64,000 nt of DNA. Source: Manis javanica (lineage: Eukaryota > Chordata > Mammalia > Pholidota > Manidae). Of the stretch, positions 1 through 13,087 are shown piece by piece. Below the pieces are notes generated by a model. It saw nothing but the letters and a program-made list of their open reading frames with translations, did no database searches and had not been told where the DNA came from. The stretch covers positions 75,070,501 through 75,134,500 of the forward strand of contig NC_133159.1 in NCBI RefSeq assembly GCF_040802235.1, written 5' to 3'. The translations under genes were made by a program, and so were the position numbers. Numbering within the stretch: the stretch's first letter is position 1; each line of letters begins with the position of its first letter.

Positions 1-54
1 ATAATGTTCCTCATGTAGTTGTAGGTTAATGATACCAAAAAAAAAAAAAAAAGA
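1..54 (+). mobile_element. L1 3' terminus with poly(A) tail (partial)
   Basis: The first 38 bases match the 3' end of the L1 family that recurs in this window, and a run of 16 A follows. The element is cut by the window edge, so only its tail is visible. It faces the antisense L1 that begins near base 88, giving a tail-to-tail pair. Confidence 0.7.
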
Positions 55-429
55 AGTCGTGAAAGTGGAATCGTGGGGCATTTTTCCTTTTTTTAAAATT
101 GTGGTATCATTAATCTACAGTTACATGAAGGACATTATGTTTACTAGGCTCCCCCCTTCACCAAGTCCCCCCAACATACCCCTTCACAGTCACTGTCCAT
201 CAGTGTAGTAAGATGCTGTAAAATCACTACTTGTCTTCTCTGTGTTGCACAGCCCTTCCTGTGCCCCAACCCACTATACATGCTAATCGTAATGCCCCCT
301 TTCTTTTTCCTGCCCTTATCCCTCCCTTCCCACCCATCCTCCCCAGTCCCTTTCCCTTTGGTAACTCTTAGTCCATTCTTGGGTTCTATGATTCTGCTGC
401 TGTTTTGTTCCTTCAGTTTTCCTTTGTTC

Positions 430-3400
430 TTATACTCCAGGTATGAGTGAAATCATCTGGTATTTGTCTTTCTCCGCCTGACTTATTTCACTGAGCATAA
501 TACCCTCTAGCTCCATCCATGTTGTTGCGAATGGTAGGATCTGTTTTTTTCTTATGGCTGAGTAATATTCCACTGTGTATATGTACCACATCTTCTTTAC
601 CCATTCAGCTACTGATGGACATTTAGGTTGCTTCCATATCTTGGCTATTGTAAATAGTGCAGTGATAAACATAGGGGTGCATCTGTCTTTTTCAAACTGG
701 AGTGCTGCATTCTTAGGGTAAATTCCTAGAAGTGGAATTCCTGCATCAAATGGTATTTCTATTTTGAGCATTCTGAGGAACCTCCATACTGATTTCCACA
801 ATGGTTGAACTAATTTACATTCCCACCAGCAGTGTAGGAGGGTTCCCCTTTCTCCATAACCTCGCCAACATTTGTGGTTTTTTGTCTTTTCGATGATGGC
901 GATCCTTACTGGTGTGAGGTGATATCTCATTGTGGTTTTAATTTGCATTTCTCTGATGATTAGCGATGTGGAGCATCTTTTCATGTGCCTGTTGGCCATC
1001 TGGATTTCTTCTTTAGAGGACTGTCTATTCAGCTCCTCTGCCCATTTTTTATTTTTTTAATTGGATTATTTGCTTTTTCTTTGTTGAGGTGTGTGAGCTC
1101 TTTATATATTTTGGATGTCAGTCCTTTATCGGATCTGTTATTTATGAATATATTCTCCCATACTGTAGGATACCTTTTTGTTCTATTGATGGTGTCCTTT
1201 GCTGTACAGAAGCTTTTCAGCCTGATATAGTCCCACTTGTTCATTTTTGCCTTTGTTTCCCTTGCCCGGGGAGATATGTTCATGAAGAAGTCACTCATGT
1301 TTATGTCCATGAGATTTTTGCCTATGTTTTTTTCTAAGAGTTTTATGGTTTCATGACTTACATTCAGGTCTTTGATCCATTTCAAATTTACTTTTGTGTA
1401 TGGGGTTAGACAGTGACCCAGTTTCATTCTCTTACATGTAGTTGTCCAGTTTTGCCAGCACCATCTGTTGAAGAGACTGTCATTTCCCCATTGTATGTCC
1501 ATGGCTCCTTTATCATATATTAATTGGCCATATATGTTTGGGTTAATGTCTGGAGTCTCTGTTCTGTTCCACTGGTCTGTGGCTCTGTTCTTGTGCCAGT
1601 ACCAAATTGTCTTGATTACTGTGACTTTGTAGTGGAGCTTGAAATTGGGGAGCGAGATCCTCCCCCACTTTATTCTTCCTTCTCAGGACTGCTTTGGCTA
1701 TTCGGGGTCTTTGGCGGTTCCATATGAATTTTTAAACTATTTGTTCCAGTTCATTGAAGAATGCTGTTGGTAATTTGATAGAGATTGCATCAAATCTGTA
1801 TATTGCTTTGGGCAGGATGGCCACTTTGATGATATTAATTCTTCCTAGCCAGGAGCATGGGATGAGTTTCCATTTGTTAGTGACCTCTTTAATTTATCTT
1901 AAGAGTGTCTTGTAGTTTTCAGGGTATAGGTCTTTCACTTCCTTGGTTAGATTTATTCCTAGGTATTTTATTATTTTTGATGCTATTGTGAATGGAATTG
2001 TTTTCCTGATTTCTCTTTCTCTTAGTTCATTGTTAGTGTATAGGAAAGCCACAGATTTCTGTGTGTTAATTTTGTATCCTGGAACTTTGCTGAATTCCAA
2101 TATTAGTTCTAGTAGTTTTGGAGTGGAGTGTTTAGGGTTTTTTATGTACAATATCATGTCATCTGCAAATAGTGACAGTTTGACTTCTTCTTTACCAATC
2201 TGGATTCCTTGTATTTCTTTGTTTGGTCTGATTGCCATGGCTAGGACCACCAGTACTATGTTGAATAACAGTGAGGAGAGTGGGCATCCCTGTCTTGTTC
2301 CCAATCTCAGGGGAAAAGCTTTCAGCCTCTCGCTGTTCAGTATGATGTTAGCTGTGGGTTTATCATATATGGCCTCTATTATGTTGAGGTACTTGCCCTC
2401 TGTGCCCATTTTGTTGAGTTTTTATCATGAATGGATGTTGAATTTTGTCGAATTCTTTTTCAGCATCTATGGAGATGATCATGTGGTTTTTGTCCTTCTT
2501 TTTGTCGATGTGGTGGATGATGTTGATGGATTTTCGAATGTTGTACCATCCTTGCATCCCTGGGATGAATCCCACTTGGCCATGGTGTATGATCCTCTTG
2601 ATGTATTTTTGAATTCAGTTTGCTAGTATTTTGTTGAGTATTTTTGCATCTACATTCTTCAGGGATATTGGTCTGTAATTTTCTATTTTGGTGGGGTCTT
2701 TGCCTAGTTTTGGTATTAGGGTGCTGTTGGCTTCATAGAATGAGTTTGGGAGTTTTCCCTCCTCTTATATTTATTGGAAAACTTTAAGGAAAACTCTATA
2801 TGTGTGATAAAATTCCGAGGTAAATCCATCTGGCCCGGGGTTTTGTTCTTGGATAGTTTTTTGATTACCGATTCAATTTCGTTGCCGGTAATTGGTCTGT
2901 TTAGATTTTCTGTTTCTTTCTGGGTCACTCTTGGAAGGTTGTATTTTTCTAGGAAGTTGTCCATTTCTCCTAGGTTTTCCAGGTTGTTGGCATATAGGTT
3001 TTCATAGTATTCTCTAATAATTCTTTGATTTCTGTGGGGTCCGTCGTGATTTTTCCTTTCTCATTTTTGATTCTGTTGATGTGTGTAGACTCTTTTTCTC
3101 TTAATAAGTCTGGCTAGAGGCTTATCTATTTTGTTTATTTTCACAAAGAACCAGCTCTTGGTTTCATTGATTTTTTTCTATTGTTTTATTCTTCTCAATT
3201 TTATTTATTTCTCATTTGTTCTTCTTTTTCAAATTTCAATTATTGTGACATTAGACTATACATTTGGGATTGTTCTTCCTTCTTTAAATATGCCTGAATT
3301 GCTATATACTTTCCTCTCAAGACTACTTTTGCTGCATCCCACAGAAGTTGGGGCTTTGTGTTGTTGTCATTTGTTTCAATATATTACTGGATCTCCATTT

Positions 3401-4223
3401 TAATTTGTTCGTTGATCCATTGATTATTTAGGAGCATGTTGTTAAGCCTCCATGTGTTTGTGAGCCTTTTTGCTTTCTTTGTACAATTTATTTCTAGTTT
3501 TATACCTTTGTGGTCTGAAAAGTTGATTGGTAGGATTTCAATCTTTTGGAATTTACTGAGGCTCTTTTCGTGGCCTAGTATGTGGTCTATTCTGGAGAAT
3601 GTTCCATGTGCGCTTGAGAAGAATATGTGTCCTGTTGCTTTTGGACGTAGAGTTCTATAGATGTCTATTGGATCCATCTGTTTTAGTGTGTTGTTCAGTG
3701 CCTCTGTGTCCTTACTTATTTTCTGTCTGGTGGATCTGTCCTTTGGAGTGAGTGGTGTGTTAAAGTCTCCCAAAATGAGTGCATTGCATTCTATTTCCTC
3801 CTTTAATTCTGTTAGTGTTTGTTTTACATATATTGGTGCTCCTGTATTGGGTGCATATATGTTTATAATGGTTATATCCTCTTGTTGGACTGAGCCCTTT
3901 ATCATTATGTAATGTCCTTCTTTATCTCTTGTTACTTTCTTTATTTGGAAGTCTATTTTGTCTGATACTAGTATCGCAACACCTGCTTTTTTTTCTCTGT
4001 TGTTAGCATGAAATAACTTTTTCCATCCCTTGACTTTTAATCTGTGCATGTCTTTGGGTTTGAGGTGAGTGTCTTGTAAGCAGCATATACATGGGTCTTG
4101 CTTTTTTATCCATTCTATTACTCTGTGTCTTTTGATTGGTGCATTCAGTCCATTTACAGTTAGGGTGATTATGGAAAGATATGTACTTATTGCCATTGCA
4201 GGCTTTAGATTCGTGGTTACCAA
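430..4223 (-). pseudogene. L1 ORF2 (endonuclease-reverse transcriptase), broken
   Basis: The N-terminal 279 residues (4223-3384) form an apurinic-type endonuclease domain. The VNGLN segment, GDFNT, SRIDHIL and the SDHKG end motif are visible. The usual catalytic Glu of the QETH motif reads QDTH here. The reverse-transcriptase catalytic motif FADDM is readable in the 2409-1894 segment. The cysteine-rich C-terminal part ends at 430 after the typical TMEYYSAI-like segment, here TVEYYSAI. At least four frame breaks separate these pieces, so this is a decayed copy of the enzyme that nicks target DNA and reverse-transcribes L1 RNA. Confidence 0.88.
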
Positions 4224-4449
4224 AGGTTCAAGGTTAGCCTGTTTACTACCTTACTGTCTAACTTAACTCACTTATTGAGCTATTATAAACACAGTCTGAT
4301 GATTATTTCTCTACCTTCTTATTCCTGCTCCTCCATTCTTTATATGTTGCACATTTTGTTCTGTGCTCCTTTTAGGAGTGCTCCCATCTGGAGCAGTCCT
4401 TCCAAAATACCCTGTAGAGATGGTTTGTGGGAGGCAAATTCCCTCAACT

Positions 4450-5261
4450 TTTGCTTGTCTGGGAATTGTTTAATCCCTCCTTCATATTTAAATGATAATT
4501 GTGCTGGATACAGTATCCTTGGTTCAAGGCCTTCTGTTTCATTGCATTAAATATATCATGCCATTCTCTTCTGGCCTGTAAGGTACTTGTTGAGAAGTCT
4601 GATGATAGCCTGATGGGTTTTCCTTTGTAGGTGACCTTTTTTCTCTCTCTGGCTGCCTTTAATACTCTGTCCTTGTCCTTGATCTTTGCCATTCTAATTA
4701 TTATGTGTCTTGATGTTGTCCTCTTTGGGTCCCGTCTCTCGGGAGTTCTGTGTGCCTCCGTACTCTGAGCAGCTAGATCCTCCCCCAGTTTGGGGAAGTT
4801 CTCAGCAATTATTTCTTCTAAGACACTTTCTATCCCCTTTTCTCTCTTCTTCTTCTTCTGGTACCCCTATAATGCGGATATTGTTCCTTTTGGATTGGTC
4901 ACAGAGTTCTCTTAATATTGTTTTCATTCCTGGAGATCCTTTTATCTCTCTCTGCATCAGCTTCTATGCATTCCTGTTCTCTGGTTTCTATTCCATCAAT
5001 GGCCGCTTGCATCTTATCCATTCTGCTTATAAATCCTTCCAGGGTTTGTTTCACTTCTGTAATCTCCCTCTGGACGTCTGTAATCTCCCTCCGGACTTCA
5101 TCCCTTAGCTCTTGCATATTCCTCTGCAGCTCTGTCAGCATGTTTATGATTTTTATTTTGAATTCTTTTTCAGGGAGACTGGTTAGGTCTGTCTCTGCAG
5201 ATCCTCTCTCAGGTGTTGTCTGAACTGTCTTGGACTGGACTAAATTTTTTTGCCTTTTCAT
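4450..5261 (-). pseudogene. L1 ORF1 (RNA-binding coiled-coil protein), broken
   Basis: Starts with MKRQKN at 5261. A heptad-like helical stretch (about residues 30-110, rich in E/K/R/I/L) fits the ORF1p trimerising coiled coil. The frame breaks near 4899 and resumes at 4692 with AKIKDKDRVLKAARERKK, the basic RNA-binding region of the C-terminal half. It lies directly upstream of ORF2 on the same strand, as in other L1s. Confidence 0.8.
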
Positions 5262-6310
5262 GGTGATAGTGGTGGCTGTAGGCAGGTTGTGGGTGTGTCA
5301 GCTGGGAGAAGAAAGTCCTTTCCTGCTTGCTGGATGCCTTGCCCTTCTCTGCTGCCTGTGTCAGTTACCCGCACTACTGGAGCAGCTACTGGGTTAGTCC
5401 CCTAAGCTGCTGTGGGCGGGGTCTCTGTCAGAGCAGCGCGGAGCCTTGTGGAGAGGGGCAGGCATGCCAGGTGCACTCCTCCGTGATAGCGGCACCCCTT
5501 CCAGGCAGCTGTGTGCCAGCAGTGGCCTTTGGGTCTGGCCTGGGTGGCTGTGTGTTGGGTTGGGATTCTGGTTGGCTGCTGGGAGCGTGTCTGCTCCCTC
5601 TGGCTCCGCTCCAGGTGCACACAGGGCTCTCCCACATGGACCTCTACCGGGCTCTCTGGCTCCACTGCCACCTGGTGCGTGTGAGCTGCACCGGGGCTGT
5701 TTGGTCGTCACCACTGCGGGCTCGCACAAGCCTCTCCTGGTCCCCTCTGGCGCTGCCACCCCTGGCATGTGCTGCCACTCTTCCGCTACTGGGCCGGTAT
5801 GTCGGGATCTGTGCCAGTTGAAGGAATGACTGGTGGGCTGCTTAGTGCCATGAGGGGCTTCAGAGCTGTGCTGCCTCCCCAGGGTTTAGGGTGCCAAAGG
5901 TTCCCAGGGATTCCCAGCTGCTGGCTAAGTGTGCATGGGGTCCCTGTGTCTTTAAGACTTGCCGAAAGCACTTGCTTTTCTTTTGTCTCAGGGGTGCTGG
6001 TTGTGGGAACCTGCCCACAGGTTTTGCTTTTCCATTTCTCTAATATCCAGCACCCCGTGTACCTTGTGTCTGCGCTCTGGGTGTGGATTTCTAGAGCTGG
6101 TTGTTTAGCAGCCTGGGCTTTTACTCCCTCCCTATACTGACTCCTTTCTTCCCGCCGGTTTCTGAGGTGGGGGAGCATTTGGGTCCCGCCTGGCCACAGC
6201 TTGTATTTTACCCCCTTCGTGTGATGTTGAGTTCTCACAGATGTAGATGTATCCTGGCTGTTGTACTGCATCCACTGGTGTCCCTTTTAGGAATAGTTGT
6301 ATTTATTTTA

Positions 6311-6967
6311 TTTTATTTTCATAAACTCATCCTGCCATCTTCCCATGATCCTCCCCATTTTCCCTTTTTAACTGGCTTATTTCACTTAGCAGAATGCAAT
6401 TCTTTTGTATATATACTCAGAAGTGGGATTTGGGGATTATATAGTACTTCTGTTTTTTGAGGAACCACCATACTATTTTCCATAGTTGCTGCACCCATTT
6501 TACATTCCCAGTATATAAGGGTTCCAGTTCCTCTGCGTCCTTACCAACACTCTCTTTTGTTTTTTGTTTTTTATAATAACCATCTATTATCATAAAATCT
6601 ATTAGGTATGAAGTGATGTTACTGTAATTTTGATTTGCATTTTCTGATGATTAGTGATGTTAACCATCTTTTCATATACCTGTTGGCTATTTGTATGTCT
6701 TCTTCAGAGAAATGTCTGTTCAAGTCCTTTGCCCATTTTTAATCAGGTTATCTGTTTTTTTGCTGTTGAGTTGGAGAAATTTCTTACATATTATGGAAAT
6801 TAACCCCTTATCAGATATGTGGGTTGCAAGTATTCTCTCATTCCGTTGATTGCCTTTTTGTTCTGTTGATTGTTTTATTTGCTGTGCAGAAGCTTTTTAG
6901 TACTCTCACATGTCAATTTTTGCTTTTGTTGCTTGTATTTTGGTGTCGTATTCAAGAAGTCACTACC
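6311..6967 (-). mobile_element. Older L1 fragment (ORF2 end and 3' region)
   Basis: Antisense match to the C-terminal ORF2 and 3' end of an older, more diverged L1 subfamily. It has the recurring antisense phrases for the 'first aid' block of ORF2 (near 6840-6900) but many more substitutions and indels than the neighbour at 88-6310. No open frame survives. Confidence 0.75.
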
Positions 6968-7190
6968 CAATGGCATTTTTTACAGAACTGTAAAAAAGTA
7001 TCCTATAATTACTATGGAACCATAAACCCAAAATTGTCAATCTTGAGAAAGGAAATCAAAGCTGGAGCTGGAGCATCACCCTCCCTATTTAAAAATATAT
7101 CACAAAACGACAGTAATTAAAGCAGTATGGTACTGGACTAAAAAGATGTAGAGACCAATGAAACAGAACCGAGAGGCCACTACTATGGTC
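6968..7190 (+). mobile_element. Inverted L1 ORF2 segment
   Basis: Sense-strand L1 ORF2 sequence, ending in the motif block for 'tatggtactgg...' about 220 bp long, flanked on both sides by antisense L1. A flipped internal block like this is typical of twin-primed or rearranged L1 insertions. Boundaries are approximate. Confidence 0.6.
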
Positions 7191-7865
7191 AGAGAAAGTT
7201 ACTTGATATGATTTCAATCTTAAATTTATTAAGACTTGTTATGTGGCCTAACATACGATGTATTCTGGAGCATAGGTTCACTTGAGAAGAATGCTGCTGT
7301 TGGATGGAATGTTCTGTATGTGTCTGTTAGGTCCATTTGCTCTATAGTTTCAAGTCCACTGTTTCCTTATTGACTTTCTGTCTGGATGATCTATCCACTG
7401 TTAAAAGCTAGGTATTAAAGTCCCCTACTATTACAATAATATCTGTCTATTGTCTTCTCAGATCTGTTAATATTTGCTTTATACATTTCAGTACTCCAAT
7501 GTTGTATGTGTATATATACCCATATGTGTGTATATATATATTTATTTATATATTTATATTTATTTATGTTTATAATTATTATATTCTCTTGATGAATTGA
7601 CCCCTTTGTCATCATATAGTGATCTTCTTTGTCTCTTGAGATTATTTTTGAATTAGAGTATATTTTGTCTGGTATCTGTATAGCCATACCTTCTCTCTTT
7701 TGGTTGCTATTTGCATGGAGTATTTTTTTTCATTTCTTCATTTTTAGCCTATATATGTCCTTAAAGCTAAACTGAGTCTCTTGTAGGCAGCATATTGTTG
7801 GACCTTGTTTTTTTCAGTCCATTCAGCTATTCTGGCTTTTGATTAGACAATTTAATCCTTTATTT
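7191..7865 (-). mobile_element. Older L1 fragment (ORF2 5' part)
   Basis: Antisense match to the endonuclease-coding part of L1 ORF2. A short frame at 7687-7415 retains degraded endonuclease residues. It contains an AT-rich (TATATATTTA)-like expansion at about 7508-7575. No functional ORF. Confidence 0.65.
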
Positions 7866-8344
7866 TTATTTTTATTTTTTTGCATAGAGATATCCCACAG
7901 ACCTATACCCACTACTGAGAGCTGTCTGCTCCTTTTCCCAAGGGCAGTTTACTAAAATGCCAGGATGTACTGGAATGGCAGGAGGCTGGGGTCAAGCTCT
8001 ATGTCTTTCCCTTCCTCCTGAATGTTAAGTCTCAGAATTGTGTACCTTCTCTCAGTCCCACAGAGCCATGGAGGCTGCTGAGATCAAGACTGCCTGCCCC
8101 TTGCCTTTGTTCTTAGCTGGCCCCAGCCATTTCTCACTCTGCTGGTTGCCTCAGCCCTCTGAGTGTGGTGAGGCAGAAGCAGGACTTGGGGGCATAATCC
8201 TGAAAGGCTGGGAATATAGGATGTGTGCTACACTCATTCTTTGTCCCTGGGAGAGAAACTGTAGGCCAGAGGGATTTCTTAAAGTGCTGGTGCTGAGATG
8301 TCCATTATGGGGGAAGGACCAGCAAGAGTGAAATGAAACTGCTT
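7866..8344. other. Unclassified spacer between L1 copies
   Basis: No gene or repeat family recognised. The open frame at 8038-8331 (97 residues, plus strand) shows no recognisable domain and begins in a region with no promoter or splice context. I treat it as chance. Confidence 0.3.
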
Positions 8345-9320
8345 TTCTTACCCATTATTTATTTATTTATTTTATTAAGGTATTATTGATATACACTCTT
8401 ATGAAGGTTTCACATGAAAAAACTGGTTACTACATTCACCCCTGTTACCGTGTCTCCCCCATACCCCATTGCAGTCACTGCCCATCAGTGTAGTGAGATG
8501 CCACAGAGTCATTATTTACCTTCTTTGTGCTACACTGTCTTGACCCTGATCCCTCCCAGACCATGAGTGTCAATCATGATACCCCCGAATCCCCTTCTCC
8601 CTCCCTCCCCAACCATTTTCCCTTACCCCTTCCCCTTTGGTAACTTCTAGTCCCTTCCTGGAGTCTGTGAGTCTGCCGCTATTTTGTTCTTTCAGTTTTA
8701 CTTCATTGTTTTACTCCACAAATAAGGTAAGTCATTTTGTATTTATCTGTCTCTGCCTGACTTATTTCAATGAGCATAATATCCTCCAGCTCCATCCATG
8801 TTGCAAATTGTAGAATTTGTTTCTCTCTTATGGCTGAGTAGTATTCCATTGTGTATAAGTACCACATCTTCTTTATCCATTCATCTACTGGACACTGAGG
8901 TTGCTTCCATATCTCAGCTATTGTAAATAGTGCTGCAATAAACATAGGGGTGCATATGTCTTTTTGAAACTGAGAAATTACATTCTTTGGGTAAATTCCT
9001 AGGAGTGGAATTCCCAGGTCAAATGGTATTTCTATTTTGAGATTTTTTAGGAACCTCCATACTGCTTTCCACAATGGTTGAATTAGCTTACATTCCCACC
9101 AGCAGTGTAGGAGTGTTCCCCTTTCTCCACATCCTTGCCAGCATTAGTTGTTCTTAGTCTTTTTGATACTGGCCATCCTAACTGGTGTGAGGTGATATCT
9201 CATTGTGGCTTTTATTTGCATTTCCTCATAATTAGTGTTGTGGAGCATCTTTTCACATGCCTGTTGGCCATCTGAATTTCTTCTTTGGAGAATTGTCTGT
9301 TCATATCCCCTGCCCATTTT
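8345..9320 (-). mobile_element. 5'-truncated L1 3' fragment
   Basis: Antisense L1: a T-rich stretch near 8360 (poly(A) tail side), a 3' UTR subfamily also seen at 32,500-33,037, then the ORF2 C-terminus (9074-8703, with TMEYYSAI-type residues). It stops abruptly at an A-tract followed by ATGGGC on the minus strand, where the 3' end of the next L1 begins. See the finding on the shared breakpoint. Confidence 0.85.
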
Positions 9321-9614
9321 TAAAAATTTTGTTATAATTAATCTACAATTACATGAAGAACATTATGTTTACTAGGCTCCCCCCTTCACCAAGTCCCCCC
9401 CATACACCCCATTACAATCACTGTCCATCAGCATAGTAAGATACTGTAGAATCACTACTTGTCTTCACCGTGCTGCACAGCCCTCCCCATGCCCCACTCA
9501 CATACTAATTATACATGCTAATCATAATACCCCATTTCTTTTTTCCTGCCCTTATCCCTCCCTTCCCACCCATCCTCCCCAGTCCCTTTCCCTTTGGTAA
9601 CTCTTAGTCCATTC

Positions 9615-12600
9615 TTAGGTTCTGTGATTCTGCTGCTGATACTTGTCTTTCTCCACCTGGCTTATTTCACTGAGCATAATACCCTCTAGCTCCATCCATG
9701 GTGTTGAAAATGGTAGGATTTGTTTTCTTCTTATGGCTGAATAATATTCCATTGTGTATATGTACCACATCTTCTTTCTCCATTCATCTACTGATGGACA
9801 TTTAGGTTGCTCCCATTTCTTGGCTATTGTAAATAGTGCTGTAATAAACATAGGGGTGCATCTGTCTTTTTCAAACTGGGCTGCTGCATTCTTAGGGTAA
9901 ATTCCTAGAAGTGGAATTCCTGTGTCAAATAGTACATCTATTTTGAGCTTTTTGAGGAAACTCCATACTGCTTTCCATAATGGTGGAACTAATTTACATT
10001 CCCACCATCAGTGTAGGAGGATTCCCCTTTCTCCACATCCTCGCCAGCATTAGTTGTTCTTAGTCTTTTCAATACTGGCCACCCTAACTGGTGTGAGGTG
10101 ATATCTCATTGTGGTTTTTATTTGCATTTCCTCATAATTAGTGTTGTGGAGCATCTTTTCACGTGCCTGTTGGCCATCTGAATTTCTTCTTTGGAGAATT
10201 GTCTGTTCATATCCCCTGCCCATTTATTAATTGGGTTATTTGCTTTTTGGTGTTAACATGTGTGAGTTCTTTATGTATTTTGGATGTTAACCCCTTGTCA
10301 GATATGTCATCTACAAATATATTCTCCCATACTGTAGGATGCCTTTTTGTTCTGTTGATGGTGTCCTTTGCTGTACAGAAGCTTTTAAGTTTGATGTAGT
10401 CCCATGTGTTCATTTTTGCTTTTGTTTCCCTTGCTTGAGGAGATGCATTCAGAAAAAAGTTGCTCATTTTTATATTCAGGAGATTTTTGCATATGTTATC
10501 TTCTAAGAGTTTTATGGTTTCATGACTTACATTTAGGTCTTTTATCCATTTTGACTTTACTTTTGTGTAGGGGGATAGACAATAATCCAGTTTCATTCTC
10601 TTGCATGTAGCTGTCCAGTTTTGCCAAGACCATTTGTTGAAGATGCTGTCATTTCCCCATTGTATGTCCATGGCTCCTTTATCATATATTAATTGACCAT
10701 ATATGGTTGGGGTTATATCTGGGCTCTTTAGTCTGTTCCATGAATCTATGGGTCTGGTCTTGTGCCAGTACCAAATTGTCTTGATTACTGTGGCTTTGTA
10801 GTAGAGGGTGAAGTCATGGTGTATAATCCCCCCTGCTTTATTCTTCCTTCTCAGGATTGCTTTGACTATTCAGGGTCTTTTCTGGTTCCATATGAATTTT
10901 AGAAATATTTGCTCTAGTTTGTTGAAGAATGTTCATGGTATTTTGGTAGGAATTGCATTAAATATGTATATTGCTTTAGGCAGGATGCCATTTTGACAAT
11001 ATTAATTCTTCCTATCCATGAGCATGGGATATATTTCCATTTATTGGTGTCTTCTTTAATTTATCTCATGAGTGTCTTGTAGTTTTCAGTGTATAGGTCT
11101 TTCACTTCCTTCATTAGGTTTATTCTTAGGTATTTTATTCTTTTTGATGCAGTTGTGAATGGAATTGTTTTCCTTATTTCTCTTTCTGTTAGTTCATCAT
11201 TAGTGTATAGGAGTGCAACAGATTTCTGTGTAATAACTTTGTATCCTACAAGGTTGCTAAATTCAGATATCAGATCTAGTAGTTTTGGACTGGATTTTTT
11301 GGGTTTTTTATTTACAATATTATGTCATCTGCAAACAATGACAGTTTAACTTCTTTGCCAATCTGGACACCTTTTATTTCTTTGTGTTGTCTGATTGCCA
11401 TTGCGAGGACTTTCAGAACTATGTTGAATAAAAGTGGAGATATGGGCATCCTTGTCTTGTTCCTGATCTTAAAGGAAAGACTTTCAGCTTCTCACTGTTA
11501 AGTATGATGTTTGCTGTGGGTTTGTCATATATGACCTTTATTATGTTGAGGTACTTGCCCTCTATACCCATTTTGTTGAGAGATTTTATCATAAGTGGAT
11601 GTTGAATTTTGTCAAATGGTTTTATGGAGATGATCATGTGATTTTTCTCCTTCTTTTTGTTGATGTGGTGTATGATGTTAATGGATTTTCTAGTATTGTA
11701 TCATCCTTGCATCCCTGGAATAAACCTTACTTGATCATGGCGTATGATCCTCTTGATGTATTTTTTAATTTAGTTTTCTAATAATTTGTTGAGTAGTTTT
11801 TCATCTCTGTTTACAGGGATATTGGTCTTTAATTTTCTTTTTTGTGGTGTGTTTGCCTGTTTTTGGTATTAGGGTTATGCTGGCCTCATACAACGAGTTT
11901 GGGAGTATTCCTACCTCTTCTACTTTTTGGAAAACATCAAGGATGATAGGTATTATATATTCACTAAATGTTTGATAAAATTCAGTGGTGAAGCCATCTG
12001 GTCCAGGAGTTTTGTTCTTAGGTTTTTTTAAATTACCAATTCAATTTTGTTGCTATTAATTGATCTGTTCAGATTTTCTGTTTCTTTCTAGAATTTTTCT
12101 AGAAAGTTATCCATTTCTTCTAGGTTATCCAATTTGTTAGCATATAATTTTTCATAATATTCTCTAATAATTCTTTGTATTTCTGTTGTGTCCATAGTCA
12201 TTTTTCCTTTCTCATTTCTGATTCTGTGTATGTGTGTAGACTCTCTTTTTCTTGACAAGCCTGGCTATCTATTTTCGCAAAGAACCAGCTCCTGCTGTCA
12301 CTGATTCTTTCTATTGTTTTATTCTTCTCGATTCTATTTATTTCTGCTTTAATCTTTATTATGTCCCTCCTTCTACTGACTTTGGGCCTTACTTGTTCTT
12401 CTTTTTCTAGTTTCATTAATTGTGAGTTTAGACTGCTCATATTGGACTTTTCTTCTTTCCTGAGGTAGGCTTGTATTGAAATATTCTTCCCTCTTAGCAC
12501 TGCCTTCACTGTGTCCCACAGAGTTTGCATTGTGGAATTATTGTTGTCATTTGTCTCCATATATTGCTTGATCTCTGTTTTTATTTGGTCATTGATCCAT

Positions 12601-13087
12601 TGATTATTTAGGAGCATGTTGTTAAGTCTCCATGTGTTTGTAGGCTTTTTCATGTTCTTTGCATAATTTATTTCTGGTTTCATACCCTCGCGGTCTGAGA
12701 AGCTGGTTGGTACAATTTCAATCTTTTTGAATTTACTGAGGCTCTTTTTGTGACCTAGTATGTGATCTATTCTTGAAAATGTTTCATGTGCTCTTGAAAC
12801 AAATGTGTATCCTGCTGATTTTGGGTGGAGATTTCTGTAGATGGCTGTTAGGTCCATCTGTTCTAATGTGTTGTTCAATGCCTCTATCTCCTTACTTATT
12901 TTTTGTCTGGTTGATCTGTCCTTGGTGTGAGTAAAGTGTTGAAGTCTCCTAGAATGAATGCATTGCATTCTATTTCCTCTTTTAATTCTGTTAGTATCTG
13001 TTCACATATGTTGGTGCTCCTGTGTTGGGTGCATAGATATTTATAATGGATATATCCTCTTGTCCGATGGACCCTTTTATCAATCAT
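9615..13087 (-). pseudogene. L1 ORF2, broken
   Basis: Endonuclease residues are readable in 13087-12198 (ILGDFNT, SRIDHIL). The FADD reverse-transcriptase motif is at about 11,330 on the minus strand, and the C-terminus is in 9851-9615. The expected start codon and first residues are missing or frameshifted. Numerous breaks preclude function. Confidence 0.8.

Larger units (their letters stand above)
88..6310 (-). mobile_element. LINE-1, near full length, inactivated
   Basis: Read on the minus strand this has L1 order: a GC-rich 5' UTR of about 1 kb (6310-5262), ORF1 (about 5261-4450), a short spacer, ORF2 (4223-430) and a 3' UTR ending near base 88. The 5' edge is placed where similarity to the sense L1 at 37,226 fades. 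ORF1 and ORF2 carry stops and frameshifts, so it cannot mobilise itself. The 3' UTR belongs to the same subfamily as the copies at 9,325 and 37,226. The long plus-strand frames here are antisense shadows. Confidence 0.9.

Noticed and set aside
1943..2626. 227-residue plus-strand open frame
   Set aside because: Antisense of L1 ORF2. Hydrophobic residues come from the reverse complement of the reverse-transcriptase region; the real coding strand is minus.
5327..5829. Several GC-rich frames on both strands, some over 120 residues
   Set aside because: They lie in the GC-rich 5' UTR of an antisense L1, where stops are rare. No domain and no splice context.
5786..6271. 161-residue minus-strand frame upstream of L1 ORF1
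   Set aside because: Covers the L1 5' UTR. No similarity to a known protein was recognised, and the other L1 copies do not keep it open.
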